This document shows, piece after piece, positions 17,625 through 27,549 of a stretch of 52,634 nt of DNA. How positions within the stretch are numbered: the stretch's first letter is position 1; each line of letters opens with the position of its first letter. A program made the translations under genes and the position numbers. Source of the stretch: Actinomycetota bacterium (GTDB taxonomy: Bacteria; Actinomycetota; Actinomycetes; Mycobacteriales; JACQDL01); NCBI GenBank assembly GCA_016201065.1, contig JACQDL010000024.1, positions 1-52,634 on the forward strand, given 5' to 3'. The notes below the pieces were generated by a model. The model saw nothing but the letters and a program-made list of their open reading frames with translations. It was not told the DNA's origin and did not search any database.

Positions 17625-17790
17625 TGGTGCAGTTCGGTGAGCCTTTCCGCATCGGGATTCGGAAGAGGGCCGCTTCGCCCTGGTAGCCCAGGTCAGCCAG
17701 GCTCAACCCGCCGTCGGCGACCCACTGGGCGGTCACGGTGAGCCGGTCGGGGTTGGCGCTAGCGGCGGTCATGTCGTGGATCACATGCGC
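17625..17790 (-). pseudogene. Transposase (DDE) fragment
   Basis: On the minus strand one frame reads HVIHDMTAASANPDRLT, then WVADGGLSLADLGYQGEAAL, then FRIPMRK. The pattern HD(L/M)TA, later LADxGYQG, then a basic run is that of the catalytic region of IS5-like DDE transposases. Only about 55 residues remain, with no flanking terminal repeats recognised. It lies downstream of the YgjV-like gene. Confidence 0.5.
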
Positions 17791-17904
17791 GTGCCCGGCG
17801 GCCTGGCGGCCGGCACCGCCTGCGGGCGCTGCGCGACAACTGTCCGAGACGCTGACCGCTGGGCGGATCGCAGCGCCCGCGCATCGGAACCTCAAGGTCT
17901 GACG

Positions 17905-17959
17905 CACAGCGGCGATCCCAGCGGACCGTTTCCGGAACCCCGCTGGGATCGCCGCTGTG
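17905..17959 (-). terminator. Perfect 20-bp hairpin after the DUF805 gene
   Basis: 17905-17924 and 17940-17959 are perfect 20-bp inverted repeats with a 15-nt loop, located 20 bp past the stop of the DUF805 gene. There is no T tract, as is common for actinobacterial terminators. It could instead be the end of the adjacent IS remnant. Confidence 0.65.
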
Positions 17960-17978
17960 GACGCCGGACCGGGTGGAG

Positions 17979-18557
17979 CTACTGCCCGTACGGGGGCTGC
18001 TGGCCGTAGGGGTTCTGCCCGGGGGGCTGCTGGCCGTACGGCGGCGGCGGCGGTTGCTGGCCGTAGGGCGGCTGACCATACGGAGGTGGTGGCTGCTGGC
18101 CGTAGGGCGGCTGACCATACGGAGGTGGTGGCTGCTGGCCGTAGGGCGGCTGACCGTAGGGGCTCTGACCGTAGGGGCCCTGGCCGTAGGGGCCCTGGCC
18201 GTAACCCGCGGGCGCGTAGGGCGACGGTCCGTAGGCGTTGGGGTTGGGATCGCCCGCCGTGGCGTACCACACGATCAAGAAGATGATCCCGACCACGGTA
18301 AAGACGATCAGAATCCACCACCCCGAGCGTCCGGTGTCATGGAGCCGCCGGACCGCCACGGCCAGGCCCGGCAAGAACAGCGCGAGACTCACCAGAAGGC
18401 CGGGGATCGTCGAGGACACCGCGCTGTCGAAAATCGACATGACGATGTTGACCAGGATCGAGAACAGGAACCAGTACCAGAATTCCGAGCGGCGCGCGCG
18501 GCCGCTGAAGCCGACGTACTGCGACAGAACCGACCGTATTGCGTCCACAAATGACAC
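17979..18557 (-). CDS. DUF805 membrane protein with PYGQ-repeat tail
   Basis: 192 residues from GTG 18557, preceded by AAGGGGGAA. Residues 1-110 are a DUF805 domain: the entry motif [16 protein letters not shown], three to four membrane helices and the family box [16 protein letters not shown]. The rest is low-complexity, rich in Pro, Tyr, Gly and Gln (repeating GQxPYGQ), which may face the cytoplasm and self-associate. The tail is encoded by tandem DNA repeats with a 39-bp period, so its length probably varies between strains. The molecular function of DUF805 is unknown. Confidence 0.85.
   Translation of the reverse strand: MSFVDAIRSVLSQYVGFSGRARRSEFWYWFLFSILVNIVMSIFDSAVSSTIPGLLVSLALFLPGLAVAVRRLHDTGRSGWWILIVFTVVGIIFLIVWYATAGDPNPNAYGPSPYAPAGYGQGPYGQGPYGQSPYGQPPYGQQPPPPYGQPPYGQQPPPPYGQPPYGQQPPPPPYGQQPPGQNPYGQQPPYGQ
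18061..18160. repeat. 39-bp tandem repeats in the DUF805 tail
   Basis: CCGTAGGGCGGCTGACC starts at 18061, 18100 and 18139, giving two full 39-bp copies and a partial third. The period keeps the frame and encodes a 13-residue Pro/Tyr/Gln unit. Confidence 0.85.
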
Positions 18558-18718
18558 TATTTCCCCCTTGTCGCGAGCAGTGTCGCCGGACTCAGATCGA
18601 CCGGACGGTACCAGCAGCCGACCGCCTGGTCCATGAGAGGCCGGCGATGGGCGCGGTTCCCGCCGATCGGGTCGGATGGCCATATCTGCCCGCGCCGAGG
18701 GTCGCCACACTCGAAGGA

Positions 18719-19381
18719 ATGGACGTCCAGGCGATCGGCGAGCCCGACGCGGCCGAGGCACTCCTGCGGACCCTCCTCGCCGTCGGTCCGGCCGCGCTCA
18801 TCGGCTTGCAGCGCGAGCTGTCCGGGCAGCAGGCGGGGTTGCGCACCCACGCCCTGCTCGCCCTCGGCGCGTGCCTGTTCACCCTCGCCGGGCTGCACCT
18901 CGGCGGCACCGAGGCCGGGCGGGTAGCCGGGCAGGTGGCCACGGGCGTGGGGTTCATCGGTGCCGGCACCATCATCCGGGACAGCCTGCGGGTGAAGGGT
19001 CTCACCACCGCGGCATCGCTGTGGGTCACGGCGGCGATCGGGGTGGCCGCGGCAGTCGGCGCCTACTCGGCGCTCGCCGCGACCGTCGCGGTCACCCTGC
19101 TGGTGCTCCTGATCGTGCCGCCGATCGAGCGGCAGATCCTGCCGCACCGCAAGCAGCAGCGGGTCACGGTCTCGCTGGAGCCGGGCACCTCCCCCGCATC
19201 CGCCGCACGGTCGATCGCCGCCATCCTCCCCGACTTCCAGGTGATCCGGGTGCGGAGCACCAGCGCCGGCGGGCAGGCGCTCACCGGCGAGGCGCGGCTC
19301 CAGCGCGGCGTCGGCCCGGTCGAGGTGCTCGCCGACATCCAGGCCCTCCGCGGCATCCGCGACGTTGACCTGACGATCTGA
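18719..19381 (+). CDS. MgtC/SapB-family membrane protein
   Basis: 220 residues. The N-terminal 130 form about four to five membrane helices with MgtC landmarks: [16 protein letters not shown], then [12 protein letters not shown], then [17 protein letters not shown]. The C-terminal 70 residues resemble a small regulatory fold. MgtC proteins affect Mg2+ starvation survival and, in enterobacteria, inhibit ATP synthase. An alternative start at 18647 has a better ribosome site (GAGAGG), so the N-terminus could be 24 residues longer. It is divergent from the DUF805 gene. Confidence 0.85.
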   Translation: MDVQAIGEPDAAEALLRTLLAVGPAALIGLQRELSGQQAGLRTHALLALGACLFTLAGLHLGGTEAGRVAGQVATGVGFIGAGTIIRDSLRVKGLTTAASLWVTAAIGVAAAVGAYSALAATVAVTLLVLLIVPPIERQILPHRKQQRVTVSLEPGTSPASAARSIAAILPDFQVIRVRSTSAGGQALTGEARLQRGVGPVEVLADIQALRGIRDVDLTI

Positions 19382-19428
19382 TCCGGCCCGATCCGGCCGG
19401 AGCCGTTGCGGGACCGCGCCACGCGATG

Positions 19429-19483
19429 TCAGCGGAATGTCGGCATCCCGGCCGAGGTCTCAGCGCGTTCTCAGCGGAATGTC
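19429..19483 (+). promoter_or_regulatory. Direct-repeat regulator box upstream of the DrrAB operon
   Basis: TCAGCGGAATGTC occurs exactly twice, at 19429-19441 and 19471-19483. Between and across them TCTCAG occurs at 19458-19463 and again at 19469-19474, an 11-bp period. Direct repeats with one-turn spacing are typical of OmpR/PhoB-type response-regulator sites, such as the MprA box. No such regulator is encoded nearby. Confidence 0.5.
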
Positions 19484-19527
19484 CCCGGGTACGGCGACGA
19501 TGCAGCTACCAACGAAGGGAGCGTGGC

Positions 19528-20573
<1,046 letters not shown>

Positions 20574-20577
<4 letters not shown>

Positions 20578-21386
20578 CTGCCCTCGCCCCGCCGACCGGC
20601 CCCACCCCACTGACCAGCCAGATCAGCCCGGTGGACTGGGTCCGGCACACCGGCACCCTGGCCTGGCGGACCCTGCTCCAGATCCGGCACAACGTGATGG
20701 AGCTGGTCGACCTCAGCATCCAGCCGATCATGTTCATCGTCCTGTTCACCTACGTCTTCGGCGGCGCGATCTCCGGCTCGCCCGCGGCGTACCTGACCTT
20801 CGCGATGTCCGGGATCATCGTGCAGAACTCCCTGTTCGCCACGATGAACACCGGCTTCGGGCTGAACACCGACCTGACCAAGGGGGTCTTCGACCGGCTC
20901 CGGTCGCTGCCCATCGCCCGCTCGGCGCCGCTGGCCGGCCGGATCGTCGCCGACCAGGTCAAGCAGGCCTGGGCGATCGCGCTGCTGATCGGCGTTGGCT
21001 ACCTGCTGGGGTTCCGGATCCACACCGGGCCGCTGGCGGTGCTCGCCGGCGTCGCGCTGCTGCTCACCTTCGCGCTGGCGTTTTCCTGGCTGCCGGTGCT
21101 CGTCGCGATGCTGGCCTCCAGCCCGGAGAAGGTGCAGATCTTTGGTTTCGCGGTGATTTTCCCGGTCACTTTCACCAGCAACGCGTTCGCGCCGACCTCG
21201 ACGATGCCGGGGTGGTTGCAGGCCTGGGTGAAGGTCAACCCGGTGACCTCGCTCGCCGACGCCACACGCGGGCTGCTGGTGTCGGGCCCGGTCGCGGTCC
21301 CGGTGGTGCACTCGCTGCTGTGGGCGGCCGGGCTGACGGCGCTGTTCGCGCCGCTGGCCGTGCGGGCGTTCAAGCGTCGGGTGTGA
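20574..21386 (+). CDS. ABC-2 type permease, DrrB-like
   Basis: 270 residues with six predicted membrane helices and the family regions FTYVFGGAISG, then GVFDRLRSLPIARSAPL, then FTSNAFAPTSTMPGWLQAW. It is the membrane partner of the preceding ATPase, translationally coupled by GTGA. It shows the intact form of the architecture that is broken in the permease at 3954-4665. Confidence 0.9.
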
Positions 21387-21671
21387 GCTCCGCGGACGGG
21401 TCCGCGCGCGGACCCGTCACTCCCAGCGAGACGTCAGCCTCGACACGACCTCGACACGAGGAGTGCGGCGGCCGGGAAGGCGGGCATGGCGCCGGCATCG
21501 GCCGCCCGCCACCCACCATGAGATGACCTGGTCGCTCACCGCAACCTCCACACCGCGGTCCACAATTGACCACCGATGGTAGTTGGTGGTTCGGTGGCAT
21601 ATCCGCCGTTTTTCTACTGACAGGGGTTCACGAGACCACGTCATGCGGTACGACTCCCAAGGGGGACCGCC
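21387..21671. other. Intergenic region before the secreted phosphoesterase
   Basis: 285 bases without a gene. GGTAGTTGGTGGTTCGG-type inverted and direct motifs lie around 21566-21596, and one GTTCACG at 21628 resembles half of an actinobacterial PHO box. A clear promoter was not found. GGGGGA precedes the start codon. Confidence 0.35.
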
Positions 21672-24600
21672 ATGTCAGCCAGAATCACAACCCGATGGAT
21701 GCCCGCAGCGGCGATCGCCGCCATGGTGGGTGCGCTGATACCGATCGGGGGAGGTGCGGCAACCGCCGGCGCCGCCGCCTCGGACCGGGGCCGCCCGGAC
21801 CCGGTCCTCATGTTCGTCGCCGACGGGATGCGCCAGGACCTCGTCGAGCGGTACGCCGCCGGGCCCGGCTCCATGCCCGCCATGGCGGAGCTGCTGAAGA
21901 AGGGTTCCTCGGCCACCGGCGGCGGGCTGCTCACCGAGGCCCCGCCGAACACCGGCGCCGGCTGGTACAGCCTCGCCACGGGCGCGTGGCCCGCCGTGAC
22001 CGGCTCCACGAACAACACCTTCCACGTCAACGGCCAGCCGTTCAACAACCGGACTGGTTCCTTCGACGCGGGCGTGCTGCAGGCCGAGTCGATCGCCCAG
22101 TCCGCCGAGCGCGGCGGCCTGAAGGTCGCCCAGATTGAGCTCGCCAGCGGCCGTGGTGCCACGATCACCGGCCCGACGGTGGACTACCGCACCTTCCTGT
22201 CCGGACGCGGGGTCGCCACCAACTACCTCTCCCCGACCGACGACGCCGCGTTCACCAAGTCCTTCGGGTTGCAGTTCGACCATCCCGACGGCTTCGCCGG
22301 CAACGCCGCGTACCCGCCCGCCGCCCCAGCGCCCGCCACCGGCTGGACCGGCGTGCCGGCCAGCTACAGCCCGGCGCAGGAGATGCGGCTGCGGGTCCTC
22401 GACTTCGGCACCGACAAGTACGGGCTGGACGCCTACCTCTTCGACAGCACCGACGACGGGGCGGTCAGCTACGACCGGGTGCTGCTGGCCACCGGCAAGG
22501 ACGGTGGTCACGCCGTGGCGACCCTGCGCCGTGGCCAGCTCGCCGACGTCAAGGTGACCGTGGTCGGCGGCGCGCTGGCCGGCCGGACCGCCGGCTTTCT
22601 GGTGAAGGTCGAGGAGCTGACCCCGGACCTGTCCAGGGTGCGGTTGTTCCACACCTCGGTCGCCCGGGCCATCGCCAGCTGGCCGTCGTGGCCGGGCGAG
22701 CCGGGCTTCGCCGGCGACTTCGCCGAGTACGTCGCCCAGCGGTTCCCCAGCTCCACCGCGGCCGACTACGCCGTCCTGGAGGCGGGCATCGTCAGCGAGG
22801 AGACCTACGTCGAGCAGGGGCTGTACTGGGAGAAGGCGCACCAGCCGCTGATCCGCTACATCCTCGACAGCTACCACCCCGACCTCGCGCTCGTCGGCTA
22901 CCCGACCACCGATGAGTTCCAGCACCAGTTCCTCGGCCTGGTCACCCGCACGCTGCCCGGCGGCGTGCCCAACCCGGCGTACGACGACGTCCAGGTGAAC
23001 GGCACCCCGGACGGTCGGGTCAGGCAGCGGGCGGCGTTCCTCCGGCGGGCGTACGAGGGCGCTGACGACACCCTCGCGCTGGCGCAGCGGTCGCTCCGCC
23101 GACACGGCGACGTGACCACGATCGTGTCGTCCGACCACGGCTTCGGCCCGCAGTTCGCGGCCGTCGACGCGAGTCGGGTGCTCGTCGACCTCGGCCTTCT
23201 CGCCAAGCCCCAGACCTCCAACTGCCGGCCGGCCTCCGGCGAGACGATCGGCAGGGCCAAGGCGTGCTGGGCCGGCGGCACCGTGCAGATCTACCTCAAC
23301 CTGGCCGGCCGTGACCCGGCCGGCGGCGGCTACCAGCAGGTCGCGGCGGCCGACGCGGTGACGACGGTGGAGCGGATCAGGACGGCGTACCGCGCGGTCA
23401 GCGACCCCAACGACTGGACCGGCGACGGGACCCCGGAGGGGTGGACGGTCATCGACCGGGTGTTCAGCAAGGCCGAGGCGCGGGCCATCCCTAACGGCCC
23501 CGGGTCGACGGCCGACATGGCGCACCCGACGAGGACCGGGGACGTGGTCGCGTTCGCGTTCCCGCCGTACCAGTTCGACGCCGCCACGCCGGGCACCCTG
23601 GTGGCCCGCTCCGCCTTCTTCGGGCAGCACGGCTACGTGCCCGACGTGCAGGACCTGGCCAACAACATCAACATGCGGGCGACGTTCCTCGCCGGCGGGC
23701 GCACGATCGCGCGCGGGCGGGTCGACGGGGTGCGGACGATCGACCTCGCCCCGACCGTCGCCTACCTGCTCGGCGTGCCGGAACCACAGCAGAGCCAGGG
23801 GCGGGTGCTGCTGGACATCCTCCGGGACCGCGGCTCGGTCACTCCGCTGACGATCATCGGGCTGAACGACTACCACGGCCAGCTCGACCCGACCACGGTG
23901 CGGGTGGACGGGGTCAACACCTCTGCCGGTGGCGCCGCCACCCTGGCCACCCTGTTCGATGAGGAGGCCGCCGCGCTGCCCGGACCCGGCCTGCTGCTGT
24001 CGGCCGGGGACAACGTCGGCGCCTCCCCGCCGGCCTCCGGCCTGCTCCAGGACGCCCCCGCGATCGATGTGGAGAACGCCTGGGAGCTGGACGCCACGGC
24101 GTACGGCAACCACGAGTTCGACTACGGCGTGACCCGGCTGCGGACCCACCAGGACCGGGCGAAGTTCCCGTTCCTGGCGACGAACATCGTCGATGCGGCC
24201 ACCGGCGGGACGCCGGACTGGGTCACGCCGTCGGTGGTCTTCACCCTCCGGGGGGTGCGGGTCGGCGTGATCGGTGCCGGGCTGGACAACACCCCGGAGC
24301 TGGTCTCGGCCGGCGCGACGGCCGGGTTGGCGTTCCTGCCGGCCGCGGACCGGATCCGCGCGGAATCCGAACGGCTGCGCCGGCTGGGGGTGCGGGTCCA
24401 GCTCGTCGTGATCCACGAGGGGTCGACGACCGGCGCGAACGCCACCGGCGAGACCCCGGCCGCGCCGTGGGACGGGCCGATCGTGCCGATCGCGACAGCG
24501 CTCGCCGGGACCACCGTGGATGCGATCCTCGCCGGCCACACCCACCGGGTGTCCAACCTCCAGGTCGGCGACATCCTGGTGGCCGAGGGGTTGAACGCCG

Positions 24601-25388
24601 GGGCCAGCTACTCGGTGCTCCAGCTCATGGTGCGCGGCGGCGATGTCACGTGGGCGGGTGGCGCCAGCCGGCTGGCCCGCGCCCTCGGCGTCCCGCGGCG
24701 ACCGGACGTGCAGGCGATCGTCGACGACGCCAACGCCCGGACCGCGGTGCTGCGCAACAAGGTCATCGGCACCCAGGGAAGCGACATCCTGCGCGACCCG
24801 ACCCGGCTGCACGAGTCCGAGATGGGCAACATGGTCGCCGACGCGATGCGGGCGAAGTACCCCGGTGTCGACGCCGCGCTCACCAACTCCGGTGGTCTGC
24901 GGGCCGACCTCGTCGTCGCTCCGCCGTCCGCGTCGGAGGCACCCGGCGAGATCACCTGGGGTGAGATGTTCGCCGTGCTGCCGTTCGGCAACCGGACGGT
25001 GATCGAGACGCTGACCGGCAGCCAGCTCACCGAGGCGCTGCGCAACGGCTTCGCACCGGCGTGCAACCCGCAGGTCGCGACGGGTCGCTTCCCGCAGGTC
25101 TCCGGTCTGCGGCTGGCCTTCTCCTGCGACGGCACGACCGCCGTCGTGGACGGCATCTGGAGGGCCCCCGACGGTCCCGGCGGGACCCTCACCCCGGTCG
25201 GCCCGACCGACCCGGTCCGGATCGTGACCAACGACTTCATGTTCACCGGTGGTGACGGGTACACGGCACTGGCCGGCGGCAGCGACGTGCTGCAACCCGG
25301 CGACGACCTCCTGGAGGTCGCCATCGACTGGGTCAGCGCCCACTCCCCGGTCGACCCGGTGGTGGAGGGACGGATCGTCCGGAACTGA
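21672..25388 (+). CDS. Secreted type I phosphodiesterase fused to 5'-nucleotidase
   Basis: 1238 residues with two complete enzymes in one chain. Residues 1-37 are a Sec-type signal peptide ending AAAS. Residues about 43-715 are an alkaline-phosphatase-superfamily phosphodiesterase. Visible metal ligands are Asp51 (FVADGMRQD), TTDEFQHQF and [10 protein letters not shown], and the likely nucleophile is Thr94 ([11 protein letters not shown]). Residues about 724-960 are a calcineurin-like metallophosphatase ([33 protein letters not shown]). Residues about 1030-1215 are a 5'-nucleotidase C-terminal domain ([12 protein letters not shown], then [12 protein letters not shown]). Together they could release a nucleoside monophosphate from a dinucleotide or nucleotide sugar and then strip its phosphate outside the cell. 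No anchor is seen, so it is probably secreted free. Confidence 0.88.
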   Translation: MSARITTRWMPAAAIAAMVGALIPIGGGAATAGAAASDRGRPDPVLMFVADGMRQDLVERYAAGPGSMPAMAELLKKGSSATGGGLLTEAPPNTGAGWYSLATGAWPAVTGSTNNTFHVNGQPFNNRTGSFDAGVLQAESIAQSAERGGLKVAQIELASGRGATITGPTVDYRTFLSGRGVATNYLSPTDDAAFTKSFGLQFDHPDGFAGNAAYPPAAPAPATGWTGVPASYSPAQEMRLRVLDFGTDKYGLDAYLFDSTDDGAVSYDRVLLATGKDGGHAVATLRRGQLADVKVTVVGGALAGRTAGFLVKVEELTPDLSRVRLFHTSVARAIASWPSWPGEPGFAGDFAEYVAQRFPSSTAADYAVLEAGIVSEETYVEQGLYWEKAHQPLIRYILDSYHPDLALVGYPTTDEFQHQFLGLVTRTLPGGVPNPAYDDVQVNGTPDGRVRQRAAFLRRAYEGADDTLALAQRSLRRHGDVTTIVSSDHGFGPQFAAVDASRVLVDLGLLAKPQTSNCRPASGETIGRAKACWAGGTVQIYLNLAGRDPAGGGYQQVAAADAVTTVERIRTAYRAVSDPNDWTGDGTPEGWTVIDRVFSKAEARAIPNGPGSTADMAHPTRTGDVVAFAFPPYQFDAATPGTLVARSAFFGQHGYVPDVQDLANNINMRATFLAGGRTIARGRVDGVRTIDLAPTVAYLLGVPEPQQSQGRVLLDILRDRGSVTPLTIIGLNDYHGQLDPTTVRVDGVNTSAGGAATLATLFDEEAAALPGPGLLLSAGDNVGASPPASGLLQDAPAIDVENAWELDATAYGNHEFDYGVTRLRTHQDRAKFPFLATNIVDAATGGTPDWVTPSVVFTLRGVRVGVIGAGLDNTPELVSAGATAGLAFLPAADRIRAESERLRRLGVRVQLVVIHEGSTTGANATGETPAAPWDGPIVPIATALAGTTVDAILAGHTHRVSNLQVGDILVAEGLNAGASYSVLQLMVRGGDVTWAGGASRLARALGVPRRPDVQAIVDDANARTAVLRNKVIGTQGSDILRDPTRLHESEMGNMVADAMRAKYPGVDAALTNSGGLRADLVVAPPSASEAPGEITWGEMFAVLPFGNRTVIETLTGSQLTEALRNGFAPACNPQVATGRFPQVSGLRLAFSCDGTTAVVDGIWRAPDGPGGTLTPVGPTDPVRIVTNDFMFTGGDGYTALAGGSDVLQPGDDLLEVAIDWVSAHSPVDPVVEGRIVRN

Positions 25389-25414
25389 TCCCCGCCGGCC
25401 ACGGCCAGACCCGG

Positions 25415-26449
25415 TCAGCGCGTGCGGGTCACCTTTCCCAGCGCGCGGGGGGTGTCCGGGTCGTGGCCACGGGCGAGGGCGAGTCGGTGCGCGAGGAGCT
25501 GGAGCGGCAGGACCTCCAGCACCGGCGAGAGCGACTCCGGAACCGGTCCGGGCAGCACGACGCCCCCGCCGGCGGACTCCACCGCCGCGCGGGCGCCCAC
25601 CACCGTGAGATCGGCGCCGCGCTCCCGCAACCGGGCGAGCACCGGTCCGAGCGCCGCGCCGCCGGCACCCTCCGGGGCGACCACGAGACAGGGGGTCCGC
25701 TCGTCCACCATCGCCAGCGGTCCGTGCAGCAGGTCCGCGCCCGACCACGCGTGGGTGGACAGGAAGCTGGTCTCCATCACCTTCAGCGCCGCCTCCCGGG
25801 CCGTGGCGTGGGCGTAGCCACGGCCGGTGACGACCAGACGTTCGGCGAACCGGTAGCGGTCCGCCACCGCCGCCACCTCGGCGGTGCGGGCGAGGGCCGC
25901 GGCCGCCAGCGCCGGCAGCGCGCCCGCGTCCGCGCCGTCGCCGCCGCGCCACCCGTCCACGAGCAGCCACAGGGTGAGCAGCTGCGCGGTGTAGGACTTC
26001 GTCGCCGGCACCGCGCGTTCCGGGCCGGCGAGCAACGCAAGATGCAGCGCGCTTGCGCGGGCCAGCGGCGAGGCGGCGTCGTTGGTCACCGCGACGGTGA
26101 GCGCGCCGCACTCCCGTGCCACCCGGGTGGACTCGACGAGGTCCGGCGAGCCGCCGGACTGGCTGACCGCGAGCACGAGCACGCCGCGCAGGTCGGGGCG
26201 GGCGCCGTAGAGGGTCGTCGTCGAGGGTGAGACCAGGCCGGCCGGTAACCCGAGCCGGATCTCGACGAGGTACTTCGCGTAGAGCGCGGCGTGGTCGCTG
26301 CTGCCGCGTCCGGCGACCAGCACGAACCGCGGCGCGTGGCGGGCGACCGACCCGGCGACGGCCCGCACCGCGGTCCTGCCCTCGGTGAGTATCCGGTCGA
26401 GCACCGCCGGCTGCTCGGCGATCTCGGCGGCCATCAGCTGGCCGGTCAC
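25415..26449 (-). CDS. Double-SIS isomerase/deaminase, GlmS- or NagB-II-like
   Basis: 344 residues with two SIS sugar-phosphate-binding domains (GRGSSDHAALYAKYL, VSQSGGSPDLVEST; then TGRGYAHATAREAALK). It lacks the N-terminal glutaminase of GlmS. Such proteins act as glucosamine-6-phosphate deaminases (NagB-II) or related aldose-ketose isomerases. Its position directly after nagA (ATGA overlap) fits a deaminase that takes GlcN-6-P to fructose-6-P, closing the salvage route. A second Met at residue 6 is a possible start. Confidence 0.85.
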   Translation of the reverse strand: MTGQLMAAEIAEQPAVLDRILTEGRTAVRAVAGSVARHAPRFVLVAGRGSSDHAALYAKYLVEIRLGLPAGLVSPSTTTLYGARPDLRGVLVLAVSQSGGSPDLVESTRVARECGALTVAVTNDAASPLARASALHLALLAGPERAVPATKSYTAQLLTLWLLVDGWRGGDGADAGALPALAAAALARTAEVAAVADRYRFAERLVVTGRGYAHATAREAALKVMETSFLSTHAWSGADLLHGPLAMVDERTPCLVVAPEGAGGAALGPVLARLRERGADLTVVGARAAVESAGGGVVLPGPVPESLSPVLEVLPLQLLAHRLALARGHDPDTPRALGKVTRTR

Positions 26450-27549
26450 CGGTGCGCTCCCGGGTGCGGGCGGCCGGCCAGCAGGGTACGGCGCACGGTG
26501 AGGTCGGGGTCGAGCAGCACCACGTCCGCCCGGCCGCCCACCCGCAGCACACCGAGGTCGGGGCGGCCGAGCAGCCGGGCCGGCGTCGACGTGGCGGCGG
26601 CCAGCGCCGCCAGCAGCGGCAGTCCCGCGTCCCGCAGCGCCCGGATCGCCGCCGGCATGGTCAGTGTCGACCCGGCGAGCACCCCGTCGTCGCGGCGCGC
26701 GACCCGGTCCCGGACCCGCACCGGCACGTCGCCGAGGCGGTAGTCACCGTCCGGCGCGCCCGCCGCGGCGATCGCGTCGGTGACCGCGAGGACCCGGCCC
26801 GGTGCCGCGCGCCCGACCACCCCCAGCAGCTCGGGGGCCACGTGCACGCCGTCGGCGATCACACCGAGGAGCACGCCGGGGTCGCTGAGCGCGGCCCCGG
26901 CGAGGGCCGGTTCGCGGTGGTGCAGCGGGCGCATGCCGTTGAACAGGTGGGTCACCGCGGCGGCGCCCGCGCCGAACCCGAGCCGGGCCTCGGCGCCGGT
27001 CGCGTCCGAGTGCCCCAGCGAGACCGCGACCCCCGCGGCGCGCAGCTGCCGGATCAGGTCGAGCGCGCCGGGTAGCTCGGGGGCGAGCGTCATCAGGCTC
27101 ACCGGGCCGGCGGCGAGCAGCCGGCGGGCGAGCTCCAGGTCGGGTGCCCGTAACGCGTCGACCGGGTGCGTGCCGGCCCGCCGGGCACTCAGGAACGGCC
27201 CTTCCAGGTGCGCCCCGGGCAGCTCCGGTCCGGCCGCCGACCGGCGTGCCTCGGTGAGCGTCGCGAGCGCCGCGGTGGCAACCTCCGGGGCACAGCTGAT
27301 GAACGTCGGCAGGTACGCCGTGACACCGGTGCCGAGCAGCGCCGCACCCACCTCCCGGTAGCCGTCGACGTCCGCGGTGAGCAGGTCCACCCCGGCGAAC
27401 CCGTTGACCTGGAGGTCGACGAGGCCGGGCACCGCGAGCAGCTCCCCCGCAGCCGGCGGGGCGGTGTCGACGACCCGGCCGTCGGCCACCACCAGGTCGC
27501 ACCGCCGCAGCCGGCCGTCGAGCAGCGAGCGGGCCGCGCCGACCCTCAC
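26446..27549 (-). CDS. nagA: N-acetylglucosamine-6-phosphate deacetylase
   Basis: 367 residues from GTG 27549. An amidohydrolase TIM barrel with NagA landmarks: GLVDLQVNGFAG, the metal-ligand Glu in HLEGPFLS, His in SLGHSDATG, His in VTHLFNGM and catalytic Asp in LAVTDAIAA. It removes acetate from GlcNAc-6-P, the product of MurQ or of direct GlcNAc phosphorylation. It is coupled by 4-bp overlaps to the kinase upstream (GTGA) and the SIS gene downstream (ATGA). Confidence 0.93.
   Translation of the reverse strand: MRVGAARSLLDGRLRRCDLVVADGRVVDTAPPAAGELLAVPGLVDLQVNGFAGVDLLTADVDGYREVGAALLGTGVTAYLPTFISCAPEVATAALATLTEARRSAAGPELPGAHLEGPFLSARRAGTHPVDALRAPDLELARRLLAAGPVSLMTLAPELPGALDLIRQLRAAGVAVSLGHSDATGAEARLGFGAGAAAVTHLFNGMRPLHHREPALAGAALSDPGVLLGVIADGVHVAPELLGVVGRAAPGRVLAVTDAIAAAGAPDGDYRLGDVPVRVRDRVARRDDGVLAGSTLTMPAAIRALRDAGLPLLAALAAATSTPARLLGRPDLGVLRVGGRADVVLLDPDLTVRRTLLAGRPHPGAHR

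Noticed and set aside
18061-18160. Regular 39-bp repeats as a possible CRISPR array
   Set aside because: The repeats are directly adjacent without spacers, lie in frame in a coding tail and have no cas genes nearby.
21628-21634. GTTCACG before the secreted phosphoesterase as a PHO box
   Set aside because: Only one half is seen; the required second 11-bp repeat does not match.
21675-26552. A 1625-codon open frame on the minus strand opposite the phosphoesterase gene
   Set aside because: It is the mirror frame of a long GC-rich gene. It has no domain, and its composition is what the opposite strand of actinobacterial coding DNA gives.
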